Of a stretch of DNA of 64,000 nucleotides, positions 27,876-37,874 are shown piece after piece. The notes under the pieces are model-generated. The model saw nothing but the letters and a program-made list of their open reading frames with translations, was not told where the DNA came from and ran no database searches. The position numbers were made by a program, and so were the translations under genes. Source of the stretch: Candidatus Berkiella aquae (GTDB lineage Bacteria > Pseudomonadota > Gammaproteobacteria > Berkiellales > Berkiellaceae); the NCBI RefSeq assembly GCF_001431295.2, contig NZ_LKAJ02000001.1:2170001-2234000 (forward strand), given 5' to 3'. The number at the start of each line of letters is the position of its first letter. Position 1 is the stretch's first letter.

Positions 27876-28499
27876 ATGAATAAGATTAGTGCTCATCATA
27901 CCAAGCAAAAATTAATTGATACTGCTTCTGATCTTATATGGAAAAACAGTTATGGTTCTGTCAGTGTCGATGATATTTGCAAAACGGCTGGCGTTAAAAA
28001 AGGCAGCTTCTATCATTTTTTTCCTTCAAAAATTGATTTAGTCCTCGCCAGCATGGACGCACACTTTCAAAGTAAAAAAGCAGTTTATGATAGCATTTTT
28101 TCCCCCCAAACTCCCCCGCTACAACGTTTTGAACAACTTGCTGATTTCTTATATGAAATGCAGGCAGAAGCAGTCGCTAAACATGGCAAAGTGTGCGGAT
28201 GCCCTTATACAACGCTTGGTAGTGAAATGGCCGGACAAGAAGATGTGATTCGTCACAAGCTTAATGAACTTACAAAGTGTTTTGAACGTTATTATGAAAA
28301 TGCCATACGCGATCTCATTATTGAAGGCTTATTGCCAGAAAAAACGAATGTCAAAACAAAATCACAAGAAATTTTTACTTATTTTATTGGTGTATTCACC
28401 CTGGCAAGGATCCAAAATGATCTCGAATTATTAAAACGAGATCTTAAGCCAGGATTACTAAAAACCTTAGGGTTAAAAGATAAATTGCAGGAACAATAG
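27876..28499 (+). CDS. TetR-family transcriptional repressor
   Basis: 207 residues from the ATG at 27876, chosen because AGGAG lies 8 bases upstream; an ATG at 27858 overlaps that ribosome binding site. The N-terminal helix-turn-helix is 'VSVDDICKTAGVKKGSFYHF' followed by FPSKIDLV, typical of TetR. The ligand-binding part has a Cys pair in 'KVCGCPYTTLGSEMA', a feature shared with NemR/AcuR-like members in which Cys can sense electrophiles. It precedes an RND efflux operon in the same orientation and probably controls it and itself through the palindrome at 27819-27834. Confidence 0.88.
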   Translation: MNKISAHHTKQKLIDTASDLIWKNSYGSVSVDDICKTAGVKKGSFYHFFPSKIDLVLASMDAHFQSKKAVYDSIFSPQTPPLQRFEQLADFLYEMQAEAVAKHGKVCGCPYTTLGSEMAGQEDVIRHKLNELTKCFERYYENAIRDLIIEGLLPEKTNVKTKSQEIFTYFIGVFTLARIQNDLELLKRDLKPGLLKTLGLKDKLQEQ

Positions 28500-28588
28500 G
28501 ATCTTAGGGATATAGGTTTTTTTAGGAGGGAATTTAAACCGACTGGTCAACTCCTTAAAGTATGACAAGTCCCATGTTAGGAGATGTT

Positions 28589-29800
28589 ATGAAATCATTT
28601 TCTCAATACATTAAAGAGAGAATTGTTATGTTTGGTACCGTTGCTTCTGTTGCTATTTCAGGCACAGGAGCAATAACTTACAATAAATTAACGAATCACA
28701 TTCCATCCCCAGCCGCCCTAAGCACACCCATTATCCCTGTCAGTGTTCATACTGTTAATCAGCAAAATGTACGTATTTGGTCATCTTTTTCTGGTCGGAT
28801 GCGTGCCATTGATTACGCAGAAATCCGCCCTGAAGTCAGTGGGCGCATTGTTCAAATACTCTTTAATGATGGGCAAATTGTGAATACCGGTGATGTTTTG
28901 ATGATCATCGATCCTTTACCTTATGAAGCTGCGGTTGCTAAAGCACAAGCCTCTCTTGCCTCTGCAAAAACCAAAGCAGAATTTGCCAAAAAAGAACTTG
29001 AGCGTGCATTGAATCTTGTAAAAACGCACGCAATTGCCGAACGTCTTTATGACGAAAGTGCGAATCAAAATCGAGTTGCCGAAGCTGAGGTTAAATCAGC
29101 AGAAGCTGAATTAAAGCAAGCTAAAATTAATCTTGATCGCGCTTATGTTAAAGCGCCTATTTCAGGTCGTGTTAGTCGTGCTGAAATCACCCTTGGTAAT
29201 CTCGTTCAAACTGGACAAAATGCACCCGTTTTAACTTCAATTGTTTCTAAAGATGGGATTTACGCTGATTTTGAAGTGGATGAGCAAACTTACATGAAAA
29301 GTATTCGCTCACAAGCTGCAACCCAACATGAAGAACAAGCCATTCCTGTCGAATTAACCATACCAGGAGATGAAGATCATCCTTACAAAGGCAGCATCTA
29401 TACCTTTGATAATCACATTGACACAGGCTCCGGTACCATTCGAGCTCGTGCTAAATTCGCTAATGAAGATGGTCGTCTAATGCCAGGGATGTTTGTTTCG
29501 GTAAAACTCGGGAGCAGTAAACAAGAAAATGTTCTACTGATCCCGGAACGAGCGATTGGTAACGATCAAAATAAAAGATTTGTTTACGTGGTTAATCAAG
29601 ACAATAAAGTCGTTTATCGAGAAGTCAATTTAGGAAAACAAGCTGAAAATGGTACGCGTATTGTTCTCTCAGGGTTGCAACCTGGAGATCGAGTCATTGT
29701 CGATGGCTTACAGCATGTCAGACCCGATGTCGTTGTCCAAACCAAGGAAACGGATTTAACTCTACAGCGCAATGATGCCAAAGAAATGGCAACTAATTAA
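28589..29800 (+). CDS. RND efflux periplasmic adaptor subunit
   Basis: 403 residues from the ATG at 28589, with TAGGAG 5 bases upstream; ATGs at 28562 and 28574 are less likely. An N-terminal hydrophobic helix anchors or exports the protein, without the lipobox Cys of AcrA/MexA. Domains in order: lipoyl-like halves (PEVSGRIVQILFNDGQIVNTGDVL split about 40 and 180), alpha-helical hairpin (AKAQASLASAKTKAEFAKKEL), beta-barrel and membrane-proximal domains. It bridges the inner-membrane pump and an outer-membrane channel. The pump gene follows after 36 bases. A GACTGGTC sequence near 28542 resembles half of the tetR operator. Confidence 0.93.
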   Translation: MKSFSQYIKERIVMFGTVASVAISGTGAITYNKLTNHIPSPAALSTPIIPVSVHTVNQQNVRIWSSFSGRMRAIDYAEIRPEVSGRIVQILFNDGQIVNTGDVLMIIDPLPYEAAVAKAQASLASAKTKAEFAKKELERALNLVKTHAIAERLYDESANQNRVAEAEVKSAEAELKQAKINLDRAYVKAPISGRVSRAEITLGNLVQTGQNAPVLTSIVSKDGIYADFEVDEQTYMKSIRSQAATQHEEQAIPVELTIPGDEDHPYKGSIYTFDNHIDTGSGTIRARAKFANEDGRLMPGMFVSVKLGSSKQENVLLIPERAIGNDQNKRFVYVVNQDNKVVYREVNLGKQAENGTRIVLSGLQPGDRVIVDGLQHVRPDVVVQTKETDLTLQRNDAKEMATN

Positions 29801-29836
29801 TGAACAGGCCAAGTAACACCCCTGAGGAATAATGCT

Positions 29837-32800
29837 ATGCAATTATCAAAATTCTTCATCGACCGACCCATTTTTGCAGGTGTCATTTCAGTCATCATCT
29901 TTCTAGCGGGGCTTATTTCAATGTTTAGGTTACCTATTTCTGAGTATCCTGAGGTTGTCCCCCCTTCTGTTGTTGTCAAGGCACAATATCCAGGCGCTAA
30001 TCCAATTTCCATTGCAGAAACAGTCGCCACTCCTCTTGAGGAACAAATTAATGGCGTTGAAAACATGCTTTATATGTTTTCACAAGCAGCAAGCGATGGG
30101 ACATTAACACTGACCGTCACTTTCAAATTAGGGACCGATCCTGATCTAGCGACTCAGCTTGTACAAAATCGAGTTAACCAAGCACTCCCAAGACTTCCCG
30201 AAGTAACCCGTCAACTCGGTGTAACAACGGTTAAAAGCTCTCCTGATTTAACAATGGTCGTTCATCTTAAATCACCCAATGAACGATATAATATGCTGTA
30301 TTTACGCAATTACGCATTATTAAATGTCAAAGATCAATTAGCAAAAATCCCTGGTATTGGCAGTGTACAACTTTATGGTTCAGGCGATTATGCAATGCGG
30401 ATCTGGCTTAATCCTGAAAAAATTGCTGAACGTGATATGACCGCTAATGAAGTCATCAGTGCTATCAGGCGCCAAAATGTGCAAGTTGCCGCTGGTGTTA
30501 TTGGTGGACCTCCTTACAATCAAGGTGTTGAGCTACAGTTACCTGTGAACACACAAGGTCGCTTAACGGACGTTGAGCAATTTGGTGATATCATCATCAA
30601 ACGAAATAATGGTGTCGTCACTCATCTTAGAGATGTCGCCCGTATCGAGGTCGATGCTGCAGAATATGGACTACGTTCGCTACTCGATAATAAGTCAGCC
30701 GTTGCTATTCCTATTTTCCAATCACCCGGTTCTAATGCGATTGAAATTTCGAATAATGTTCGACAAACGATGGAACAATTAAAACAGAATTTTCCTGAAG
30801 GCGTTGACTACAGCATTGTCTATGACCCTACTATTTTTGTAAGAGGTTCAATTGAAGCAGTAGTTCATACTTTACTTGAAGCGGTTGCGTTAGTCGTTTT
30901 AGTGGTTATCCTTTTCTTACAAACCTGGAGAGCTTCTATTATTCCATTACTCGCTGTACCGATTTCAATTATTGGTACATTTGCTGTTATGCTATTTTTT
31001 GGTTTTTCAATTAATGCATTATCATTATTTGGCTTAGTTCTTGCAATTGGTATTGTTGTCGATGATGCTATTGTGGTTGTCGAAAATGTTGAACGTAATA
31101 TTGAATCAGGACTTGCACCAAGAGAAGCAACCTTAAAAGCAATGAAAGAAGTAACCGGACCAATTATTGCTATTGCGTTGGTTTTATGTGCGGTATTTAT
31201 ACCCATTGCTTTTATCAGCGGATTGACTGGGCAATTTTACCGCCAATTTGCTTTAACCATTGCTTTTTCAACCATTATTTCAGCTTTTAATTCGTTAACA
31301 CTTTCACCCGCACTTTCTGCAACTTTACTCAAAGCACATGACGCGCCTAAAGATAGATTAACACGTCTCATGGATAAATTATTTGGTAAATTCTTTTCGC
31401 TCTTTAATCGATTTTTTCGTAAAAATTCACAACGATATAGCACAGGCGTTAACAGCATTCTTGGTCATAAATCCTTAGCTATTTTCGTTTATATAGGCTT
31501 ACTCGCTTTTACTTACCTTGGTTTTAATCATGTCCCTTCTGGATTTGTGCCGGTACAAGATAAACAATATCTGGTGAGTTTTGCACAACTACCCGATGGA
31601 GCTACGTTAGAACGGTCAGAAAATGTTATTCGAGAAATGTCAAATATTGCTCTGCAAGAACCTGGTGTTGAAAGTGCTGTCGCTTTTCCAGGTTTATCTA
31701 TTAATGGTTTTATTAATAGCCCTTCTGCAGGTATTGTTTTTGTTACCTTAAAGCCTTTTGAAGAACGTCGCAGTAAAGAATTATCTGGTTTTGCTATTTC
31801 ACAAAAGCTGCAACAAAAATATGTCAACGTCAAAGATGCCTTTATTGCAATTTTCCCTCCACCACCTGTGCAAGGTTTAGGAACGATTGGTGGATTTAAA
31901 CTGCAAATCGAAGATAGAACCGATCAAGGTTATGCTACGCTTGATCAAACAATGAAAGCTGTTCTAGGAAAAGCAAGAAGCACACCAGAGCTTGCAGGCA
32001 TTTTTTCTAGCTACAATATTAACACTCCACAACTTTACGCTAATCTTGATCGTACCAAAGCAATGCAATTAGGTGTTGATGTGCAAGATGTGTTTGATAC
32101 CATGCAAATTTATCTTGGCTCACTCTATATTAATGATTTTAATAAATTTGGCCGAACTTACGAAGTCATTGCCCAAGCAGATAAACAATTTCGTTCTAAA
32201 CCTGATGACATTCTTAAACTACAAACCAAGAATTTTGAAGGTAAAATGGTGCCCTTAGGCAGTATCATCCAAGTGCAAGAAACGACCGGTCCAGACAACG
32301 CAATGCGTTATAATGCTTTTCGTTCCGCTGACTTAAATGGCGGCCCAGCCCCTGGCTATTCTTCAGGACAAGCTCAAGCCGCGATTACAAAAATATTGAA
32401 TGAAACCTTGCCCAAAGGAACTTTTTTTGAGTGGACAGAACTAACCTACCAACAAATATTATCAGGAAATACCACACTGCTTGTCTTCCCTATTTGTGTA
32501 TTACTTGTTTTTCTGGTTTTAGCTGCACAATATGAAAGCCTCTTTTTGCCTTTATCTATCATCTTAATAGTGCCAATGTGCTTATTATCTGCTATTACAG
32601 GCGTCTGGATGACAGGTGGTGATAATAATTTATTTACGCAAATTGGATTTTTCGTGTTGATTGGTCTTGCCTGTAAAAACGCTATTTTGATTGTAGAATT
32701 TGCCCGAGAGCTCGAGATACAAGGCCGAGACACTTATCATGCAGCAATAGAAGCAGCCGGTCTTCGCTTACGCCCCATTCTGATGACTTCTATGGCTTTC

Positions 32801-32995
32801 ATCATGGGCGTCATACCATTAGCTTTTTCATCAGGAGCAGGAGCAGAAATGCGTCATGCCATCGGCGTGGCTGTGTTCTGGGGTATGCTGGGTGTTACTT
32901 TCTTTGGTCTATTCTTAACACCTGTATTTTATGTTTTAATGCGTGCATTAGAAAAACGTATTACTAAGACTGAAAAAGTACATCATCATGTTTAA
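29837..32995 (+). CDS. RND multidrug efflux permease (AcrB/MexB type, HAE1)
   Basis: 1052 residues, the family length. It begins MQLSKFFIDRPIFAGVISVI, and TM4 carries the proton-relay Asp pair in 'GIVVDDAIVVVENVER'. Two large periplasmic loops alternate with two sets of six membrane helices. It is a proton-driven trimeric exporter of hydrophobic or amphiphilic compounds. Operon with the adaptor and, probably, tetR. No TolC-type outer-membrane factor is encoded nearby, so it must use one from elsewhere. Substrate spectrum cannot be inferred. Confidence 0.96.
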   Translation: MQLSKFFIDRPIFAGVISVIIFLAGLISMFRLPISEYPEVVPPSVVVKAQYPGANPISIAETVATPLEEQINGVENMLYMFSQAASDGTLTLTVTFKLGTDPDLATQLVQNRVNQALPRLPEVTRQLGVTTVKSSPDLTMVVHLKSPNERYNMLYLRNYALLNVKDQLAKIPGIGSVQLYGSGDYAMRIWLNPEKIAERDMTANEVISAIRRQNVQVAAGVIGGPPYNQGVELQLPVNTQGRLTDVEQFGDIIIKRNNGVVTHLRDVARIEVDAAEYGLRSLLDNKSAVAIPIFQSPGSNAIEISNNVRQTMEQLKQNFPEGVDYSIVYDPTIFVRGSIEAVVHTLLEAVALVVLVVILFLQTWRASIIPLLAVPISIIGTFAVMLFFGFSINALSLFGLVLAIGIVVDDAIVVVENVERNIESGLAPREATLKAMKEVTGPIIAIALVLCAVFIPIAFISGLTGQFYRQFALTIAFSTIISAFNSLTLSPALSATLLKAHDAPKDRLTRLMDKLFGKFFSLFNRFFRKNSQRYSTGVNSILGHKSLAIFVYIGLLAFTYLGFNHVPSGFVPVQDKQYLVSFAQLPDGATLERSENVIREMSNIALQEPGVESAVAFPGLSINGFINSPSAGIVFVTLKPFEERRSKELSGFAISQKLQQKYVNVKDAFIAIFPPPPVQGLGTIGGFKLQIEDRTDQGYATLDQTMKAVLGKARSTPELAGIFSSYNINTPQLYANLDRTKAMQLGVDVQDVFDTMQIYLGSLYINDFNKFGRTYEVIAQADKQFRSKPDDILKLQTKNFEGKMVPLGSIIQVQETTGPDNAMRYNAFRSADLNGGPAPGYSSGQAQAAITKILNETLPKGTFFEWTELTYQQILSGNTTLLVFPICVLLVFLVLAAQYESLFLPLSIILIVPMCLLSAITGVWMTGGDNNLFTQIGFFVLIGLACKNAILIVEFARELEIQGRDTYHAAIEAAGLRLRPILMTSMAFIMGVIPLAFSSGAGAEMRHAIGVAVFWGMLGVTFFGLFLTPVFYVLMRALEKRITKTEKVHHHV

Positions 32996-33002
32996 CTTCA
33001 CA

Positions 33003-34298
33003 CTAATCAATGCGAGGGTAAACTCTCACTTGTAATATCCGGGAACCTTTTATTTTAATGATCTCTAAACTAAATCGCTCAAACTCGATTTTATCACCTT
33101 CATTGGGAAAGCTTTGGTATTTATCAAGAATCAGTCCTGTGACGGTATTCGATTGAACCTGCGTCAATTCAATACCTAGCAACGTTTCTAAAGTAAAAAC
33201 AGAAGCACTACCTTTTATAATGTAGGTACCATCATCCAGTTTAATCCAATCTTCCTGGGTAATGTGGAATTCATCTTTAATTTCACCAATGATAGATTGT
33301 AGCAAGTCATCCAATGTTAAAAAGCCAATAGCTCTTTTCCCTGCAAAAACAATTGCAAATCGAGGCTTCCCTTTACGAAAAAGATGGAAAACTTCAAGCA
33401 CCGGATCACTTTCTAACACTTTGAGATGAGGTCTAATAAATCTGGCTAAAGTCGTATTGTGATATTGTGTATGGGAAATGGAAAATAGATCTTTAATGTG
33501 AATCATACCAATAATATTACTTGGTTCGCCTTTGTAAACAGGATAACGGCTATAACGTTGTTGATTGATTTTTTTAATCGCTTCCGAAATCGTCATCGAG
33601 ACATCTAAAACAACGATTTCATGCAATGGACGCATCACATCAGATATTTCAAGATCGGTAAAAACTAAGCTTTTTGTTAACAAATCCAGCTCAGTTTTAG
33701 TGAATTGCCCATAACGATGGCTTGCGCGTAAAATTAACTTAATTTCATCGGGTGAATATGCTTGGTTCTCATGATGTACTTCATCTAGCCTAAACAATCT
33801 TAATAGTACATTAGAGCTGACATTCAATACCGATATCGCAGGATACATAACCCAATAGAAGCTATAAAGTGGAATTGCCGTCCATAGAGAAATAAACTCT
33901 GTTTGTCGAATAGCCATCGATTTTGGCATTAATTCTCCAACCACGATATGAAGATACGAAATAACGCTAAAAGCAAACAAAAATGAGATAAATTGAATAG
34001 TTTGTTCTGATTGAATATTTAACAATTCAAAGACAGGATGTAACAATGAAGCAAATGCAGGCTCACCAATCCACCCCAATCCAAGTGAAGCAAGCGTAAT
34101 GCCCAATTGACAAGCTGATAAATAAGTATCTAATCTACTATGGACCTTAGCTAAAATTTTACCTCGTAATCCTCTTGTGTGCTGTAAAGCTTCAACTCGG
34201 GTATGTCGCATTTTGACAATAGAAAACTCAGCAGCAACAAAGAAGCCGTTTAGAAGCACAAAAAAAAGCGATAGCAGAATAAAAATGATTGTTGTCAT
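33003..34298 (-). CDS. CNNM/CorC (hemolysin-type) membrane protein
   Basis: 431 residues. The N-terminal DUF21/CNNM membrane domain has hydrophobic segments at about 1-20, 60-85, 95-115 and 130-150, including 'ACQLGITLASLGLGWIGEPA' and 'ELMPKSMAI'. Then come two CBS motifs (MRPLHEIVVLDVSMTISEA; PVLEVFHLFRKGKPRFAIVF) and a C-terminal CorC/HlyC domain. This is the YtfL/YfjD/TlyC type, linked to Mg2+ or Co2+ efflux; 'hemolysin' is historical. It begins 5 bases after the HDOD gene stop, the last of a six-gene minus-strand run. Confidence 0.9.
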   Translation of the reverse strand: MTTIIFILLSLFFVLLNGFFVAAEFSIVKMRHTRVEALQHTRGLRGKILAKVHSRLDTYLSACQLGITLASLGLGWIGEPAFASLLHPVFELLNIQSEQTIQFISFLFAFSVISYLHIVVGELMPKSMAIRQTEFISLWTAIPLYSFYWVMYPAISVLNVSSNVLLRLFRLDEVHHENQAYSPDEIKLILRASHRYGQFTKTELDLLTKSLVFTDLEISDVMRPLHEIVVLDVSMTISEAIKKINQQRYSRYPVYKGEPSNIIGMIHIKDLFSISHTQYHNTTLARFIRPHLKVLESDPVLEVFHLFRKGKPRFAIVFAGKRAIGFLTLDDLLQSIIGEIKDEFHITQEDWIKLDDGTYIIKGSASVFTLETLLGIELTQVQSNTVTGLILDKYQSFPNEGDKIEFERFSLEIIKIKGSRILQVRVYPRID

Positions 34299-34303
34299 AG
34301 GAA

Positions 34304-35806
34304 TTACTTTTTCAACCTTTCTCTTGCCATGATTAGCTCAACAAAACCATTGATGGTAATACATAATTCTTTAAATGCTTGAAAAGTGCTACTGTCTAAT
34401 TTTCTAGAAGAAATTTGCCTATCGACATAGTAAAATCCCATAATATTGCCTTTTAATATAAAAGGGGTGATTAGAAATGAGCCTTTACCTACTTTAACAT
34501 TGAAAGAATGATTACGTAATTTATTAATGGCAATTTCTGTTTCATGACCAACCCAACAACTTCTTTGTTCATGTAACAAATAATTAAATAACCACCCTTC
34601 AGAAGCATTTAAATCAAATTTAAAGCTATTAAAAAAGTCTGTATGTTTAATCTCATCAATCGATTTAGCTTTAAGAGATAATTTATCGTGACTTAATAAG
34701 GCAAATACGGCTCTATCAACGTCAAGACTACTACGGAGGTTTCTAAGCCCTATCGCCAGTATTTCACTCATTGATGGAGATTTCTGATTGCCAAGTAATA
34801 TAGCCATTTCTTGAATACTTGCAGCGATACGACTTGCATTCACACTAGAATCTGTGTCTGATGATTGAGCGTTATCATTTGAATCAGGTTCTTCAGCTAA
34901 AGGAATATATTCCAAGAGTTTTTCAGACAGCAAAGCAGATGTCTCAAGTGCTCTTAAATTAGCTTCTAAGGCAAGCTGCCTTGCTTGTTGGAAAGAGATA
35001 GCTAACCATGATGACACTTCTCGCAAAGCCTCTTCCGTTGTAGATGATTCCCATCCTACTTGCATAGCCTGAATGACGCCTCTTGCAAGATGAATAATAC
35101 GGACAATATCATCATCTTTGTTTGCTTCTTGTGCTTTGGATAAAGTGGGACCAATAAACCATTTTTCGCTGATTTCAATGGTTAAGTTTTTTAATAAAAA
35201 TCCTGCAATTGCTTGTTCTTCTTCATCAGAAACAGAACCTTGAGCTAATTGTTCTGTATATTTTTTCGCGTTGGCTCCTCCGAAGCTAAGAAAGAGTAAT
35301 TTTCCTAGCGGAAATAATAACGAAGCGGTGATAAGTGGTTCACAATTTAATGAACGAATTTTTCTCTTTGCGATAACGCCAGCAAGAATTGTCGATTGTA
35401 ACGCAATTGCAATTTCTTTCATAAAAGCATCATCTTGTGAATTCTTTAATAAATAAGTATACAAAGCCATACATAAGCCAATACAACGTACACTTCTTAA
35501 GCCAAGCACTACCATGACTCTTTTGATATTACTCAGATCCGATTCGGCAGGATTAAAATAAGCCTCATTGGCCATTCGTAATATTTTGTTACTTAATTCT
35601 TCACTCTCAAATATAGCCAAAACACTTGGCAAATCTACTGGTTCAGAAGGCAAAAATTTTAAGATAGCTGCGACATTTTCACCTAATGGTGGATTATTCT
35701 GATCATTAATTAAGGTCACCCAATCTGCTAATGTTTTTGCTTCTTCAAAATTCAATCGAGTTTTATGTGACTCTGCAGTTTGTGTTTGAACTGAATCAGT
35801 TGCCAT
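34304..35806 (-). CDS. HDOD-domain protein with C-terminal GAF-like domain
   Basis: 500 residues. An HDOD domain spans about residues 40-240 (LPSEPVDLPSVLAIFESEEL; IKRVMVVLGLRSVRCIGLCM); HDOD is an HD-like fold without the catalytic HD pair and acts in signalling. A Ser/Asp-rich linker (about 300-325) leads to a GAF-like sensor domain (LRSSLDVDRAVFALLSHDK; FLITPFILKGNIMGFYYVDR). AAAGGA lies 8 bases before the ATG. It overlaps the ABC ATPase stop by 11 bases. Its role in a peptide-transport operon is unknown. Confidence 0.88.
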   Translation of the reverse strand: MATDSVQTQTAESHKTRLNFEEAKTLADWVTLINDQNNPPLGENVAAILKFLPSEPVDLPSVLAIFESEELSNKILRMANEAYFNPAESDLSNIKRVMVVLGLRSVRCIGLCMALYTYLLKNSQDDAFMKEIAIALQSTILAGVIAKRKIRSLNCEPLITASLLFPLGKLLFLSFGGANAKKYTEQLAQGSVSDEEEQAIAGFLLKNLTIEISEKWFIGPTLSKAQEANKDDDIVRIIHLARGVIQAMQVGWESSTTEEALREVSSWLAISFQQARQLALEANLRALETSALLSEKLLEYIPLAEEPDSNDNAQSSDTDSSVNASRIAASIQEMAILLGNQKSPSMSEILAIGLRNLRSSLDVDRAVFALLSHDKLSLKAKSIDEIKHTDFFNSFKFDLNASEGWLFNYLLHEQRSCWVGHETEIAINKLRNHSFNVKVGKGSFLITPFILKGNIMGFYYVDRQISSRKLDSSTFQAFKELCITINGFVELIMARERLKK

Positions 35807-37874
35807 TCATTTTTTCCTTTCGATCTACAGGAGCATATAAATAACATTGAGTGGTATGTTCTTTGCCTACTTCATATTTATCTGGGTAGTGATGAAAACA
35901 TTTTGCCATTGCTTTAGGACATCTGGGAGAAAAATGACAACCAGCCGGTGGATTGCTGGGGGAAGGGATCTCACCTTTCACGGGTACAAAAGTTTTTCCA
36001 GAGTCAACAATGGATGGTACAGAAGCCAACAATGCTTGAGTGTACGGATGCTTAGGAGAATTAATCACCTCTTTAACGGGGCCATACTCAACAATCTTTC
36101 CTAAATACATAACAGCAACATAGTCCGCCAAATAATTAACGACCGCAATATTATGAGTAATAAAAAGATAACTAATAGCCAAATCGTTTTGCAAAGAACG
36201 TAATAAATTTAGAATTTGTGCTTGCACAGAAACATCTAATGCGCTGGTTGGTTCATCACAAATGATTAATTCAGCACCAACGGCAAGTGCACGTGCAATT
36301 GCGACTCGCTGTCGTTGCCCTCCCGATAATTCATGAGGATAGCGATTCTTCATTTTTTGAGATAAACCTACTTGTTCTAATAAATGGTTCACCCTATCTT
36401 GACGCTCTGGTGCATCAGTACCAATTTTTAGTGCTAACATCCCTTCTAATATGATTTCTTCTACAGTAAAGCGCGGATCCATTGCAGAATAAGGATCTTG
36501 AAAAATCATTTGCAAATGACTTCTATAGGCACGTAATTTTTTATCTGACAGTTTTAGCAAATTATGATCATGATATTGAACAGAGCCTGCATAGGGCTTT
36601 AAAAGTCGGGTAATCGCCCTGCCTACGGTTGTTTTACCACAACCTGATTCTCCGACTAAAGCTAACGTCTTCCCTTCTGGCAAATGGAACGATACATCAT
36701 CTACTGCTTTGACATAGCCTACTGTTCTTTTAAAAATCCCTTTTTGAATCGGAAAATAGACTTTTAAATTTTCAACATTAAGAATAATTTTATCATCTGC
36801 TTCATCTTCTGCTAAATCTTCTATAGTGGAACTAGCAGAATATGACTCATTAATCACCTTTAGATTAAGCAATTTGGGTAATTTTTTGGTGATGCCATCA
36901 TCATACCAAAGACACCGTACGGCTTGCTCTTGATTAACCCCTATCAGCTTAGGATTAATTTCTTCACAGGCAGCAAATACTTTTTCACATCGGCCCTTAA
37001 ATCGACATAATGTAAAATGCTGGTCTAAAGAAGGCACATGTCCAGGAATAGTGGCTAGTTTATGATTTTTGACAGTATGCTCTGGTAAAGAGGCAAATAA
37101 CTGAGTTGAATAGGGATGTTTGGGCTCGGCAAAAAAATTCGCTTTACTCCCCTTTTCTACGATATGGCCAGCATACATCACTGCAACATGATTTGCCATT
37201 TGTTGAACAACCCCTAAATCATGGGAAATCAACAAAATTGCCATACCCATTTTTTGATTTAACTCTTTGAGCAAGCTTAAGACTTGTGCTTGGGTTGTTA
37301 CATCAAGTGCTGTCGTTGGTTCATCTGCAATTAAAAGATCGGGGGATTTGGCAAGTGCGATTGCAATTACGATACGTTGTTTCATGCCACCTGATAATTG
37401 GTGAGGGTAATAATTTAAAAATGCTTCACGATCAGGGATACGTACATTTTCTAATAATGTCAGCATTTGTTTGAAAATGTCTGATTTACTTAATGACTGT
37501 GAATTGGCAAGACGAATAGCTTCACTCAGTTGCTCGCCAATTGTCATTACGGGATTTAACGCTAATGCGGGATCTTGAAAAATCATGCCTATTTTTTTAG
37601 CACGTATTTTTTGCATTTTATATTCAGATAATTGATGTATCGGTGTCCCTTCTAATAAAATTTCACTACCTTGACATATTTTTGCCTGATGAGGTAATAA
37701 TCGATTAATAGCTAATGCTGTCATCGTTTTACCACAGCCTGATTCACCCAAAAGTGAAAATATTTCACCGCGCGCTATGTTGAAACTAACTTCATTGACT
37801 GCATGGATATTACCTACTGCAGCATGAATTTCAACCTTCAAGCGATTCACCTCTAATAGGGTATCACTACTCAT
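35796..37874 (-). CDS. Fused oligopeptide ABC transporter ATPase (two ABC domains)
   Basis: 692 residues with two complete ATPase units. First: Walker A '[14 protein letters not shown]', signature '[16 protein letters not shown]', Walker B '[12 protein letters not shown]'. Second: '[13 protein letters not shown]', '[16 protein letters not shown]', '[12 protein letters not shown]'. Each ends in a Cys-rich oligopeptide-transporter motif ([25 protein letters not shown]). This is DppD and DppF in one chain, as in YejF. An extra linker between domains (about 330-370) is acidic ([15 protein letters not shown]). It overlaps the permease gene by 4 bases and the HDOD gene by 11. Confidence 0.95.
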   Translation of the reverse strand: MSSDTLLEVNRLKVEIHAAVGNIHAVNEVSFNIARGEIFSLLGESGCGKTMTALAINRLLPHQAKICQGSEILLEGTPIHQLSEYKMQKIRAKKIGMIFQDPALALNPVMTIGEQLSEAIRLANSQSLSKSDIFKQMLTLLENVRIPDREAFLNYYPHQLSGGMKQRIVIAIALAKSPDLLIADEPTTALDVTTQAQVLSLLKELNQKMGMAILLISHDLGVVQQMANHVAVMYAGHIVEKGSKANFFAEPKHPYSTQLFASLPEHTVKNHKLATIPGHVPSLDQHFTLCRFKGRCEKVFAACEEINPKLIGVNQEQAVRCLWYDDGITKKLPKLLNLKVINESYSASSTIEDLAEDEADDKIILNVENLKVYFPIQKGIFKRTVGYVKAVDDVSFHLPEGKTLALVGESGCGKTTVGRAITRLLKPYAGSVQYHDHNLLKLSDKKLRAYRSHLQMIFQDPYSAMDPRFTVEEIILEGMLALKIGTDAPERQDRVNHLLEQVGLSQKMKNRYPHELSGGQRQRVAIARALAVGAELIICDEPTSALDVSVQAQILNLLRSLQNDLAISYLFITHNIAVVNYLADYVAVMYLGKIVEYGPVKEVINSPKHPYTQALLASVPSIVDSGKTFVPVKGEIPSPSNPPAGCHFSPRCPKAMAKCFHHYPDKYEVGKEHTTQCYLYAPVDRKEKMNGN

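Noticed and set aside
28535-28560. Second full TetR operator upstream of the efflux adaptor
   Set aside because: Only a half-site-like GACTGGTC is seen; kept as a possibility in the findings, not as a feature.
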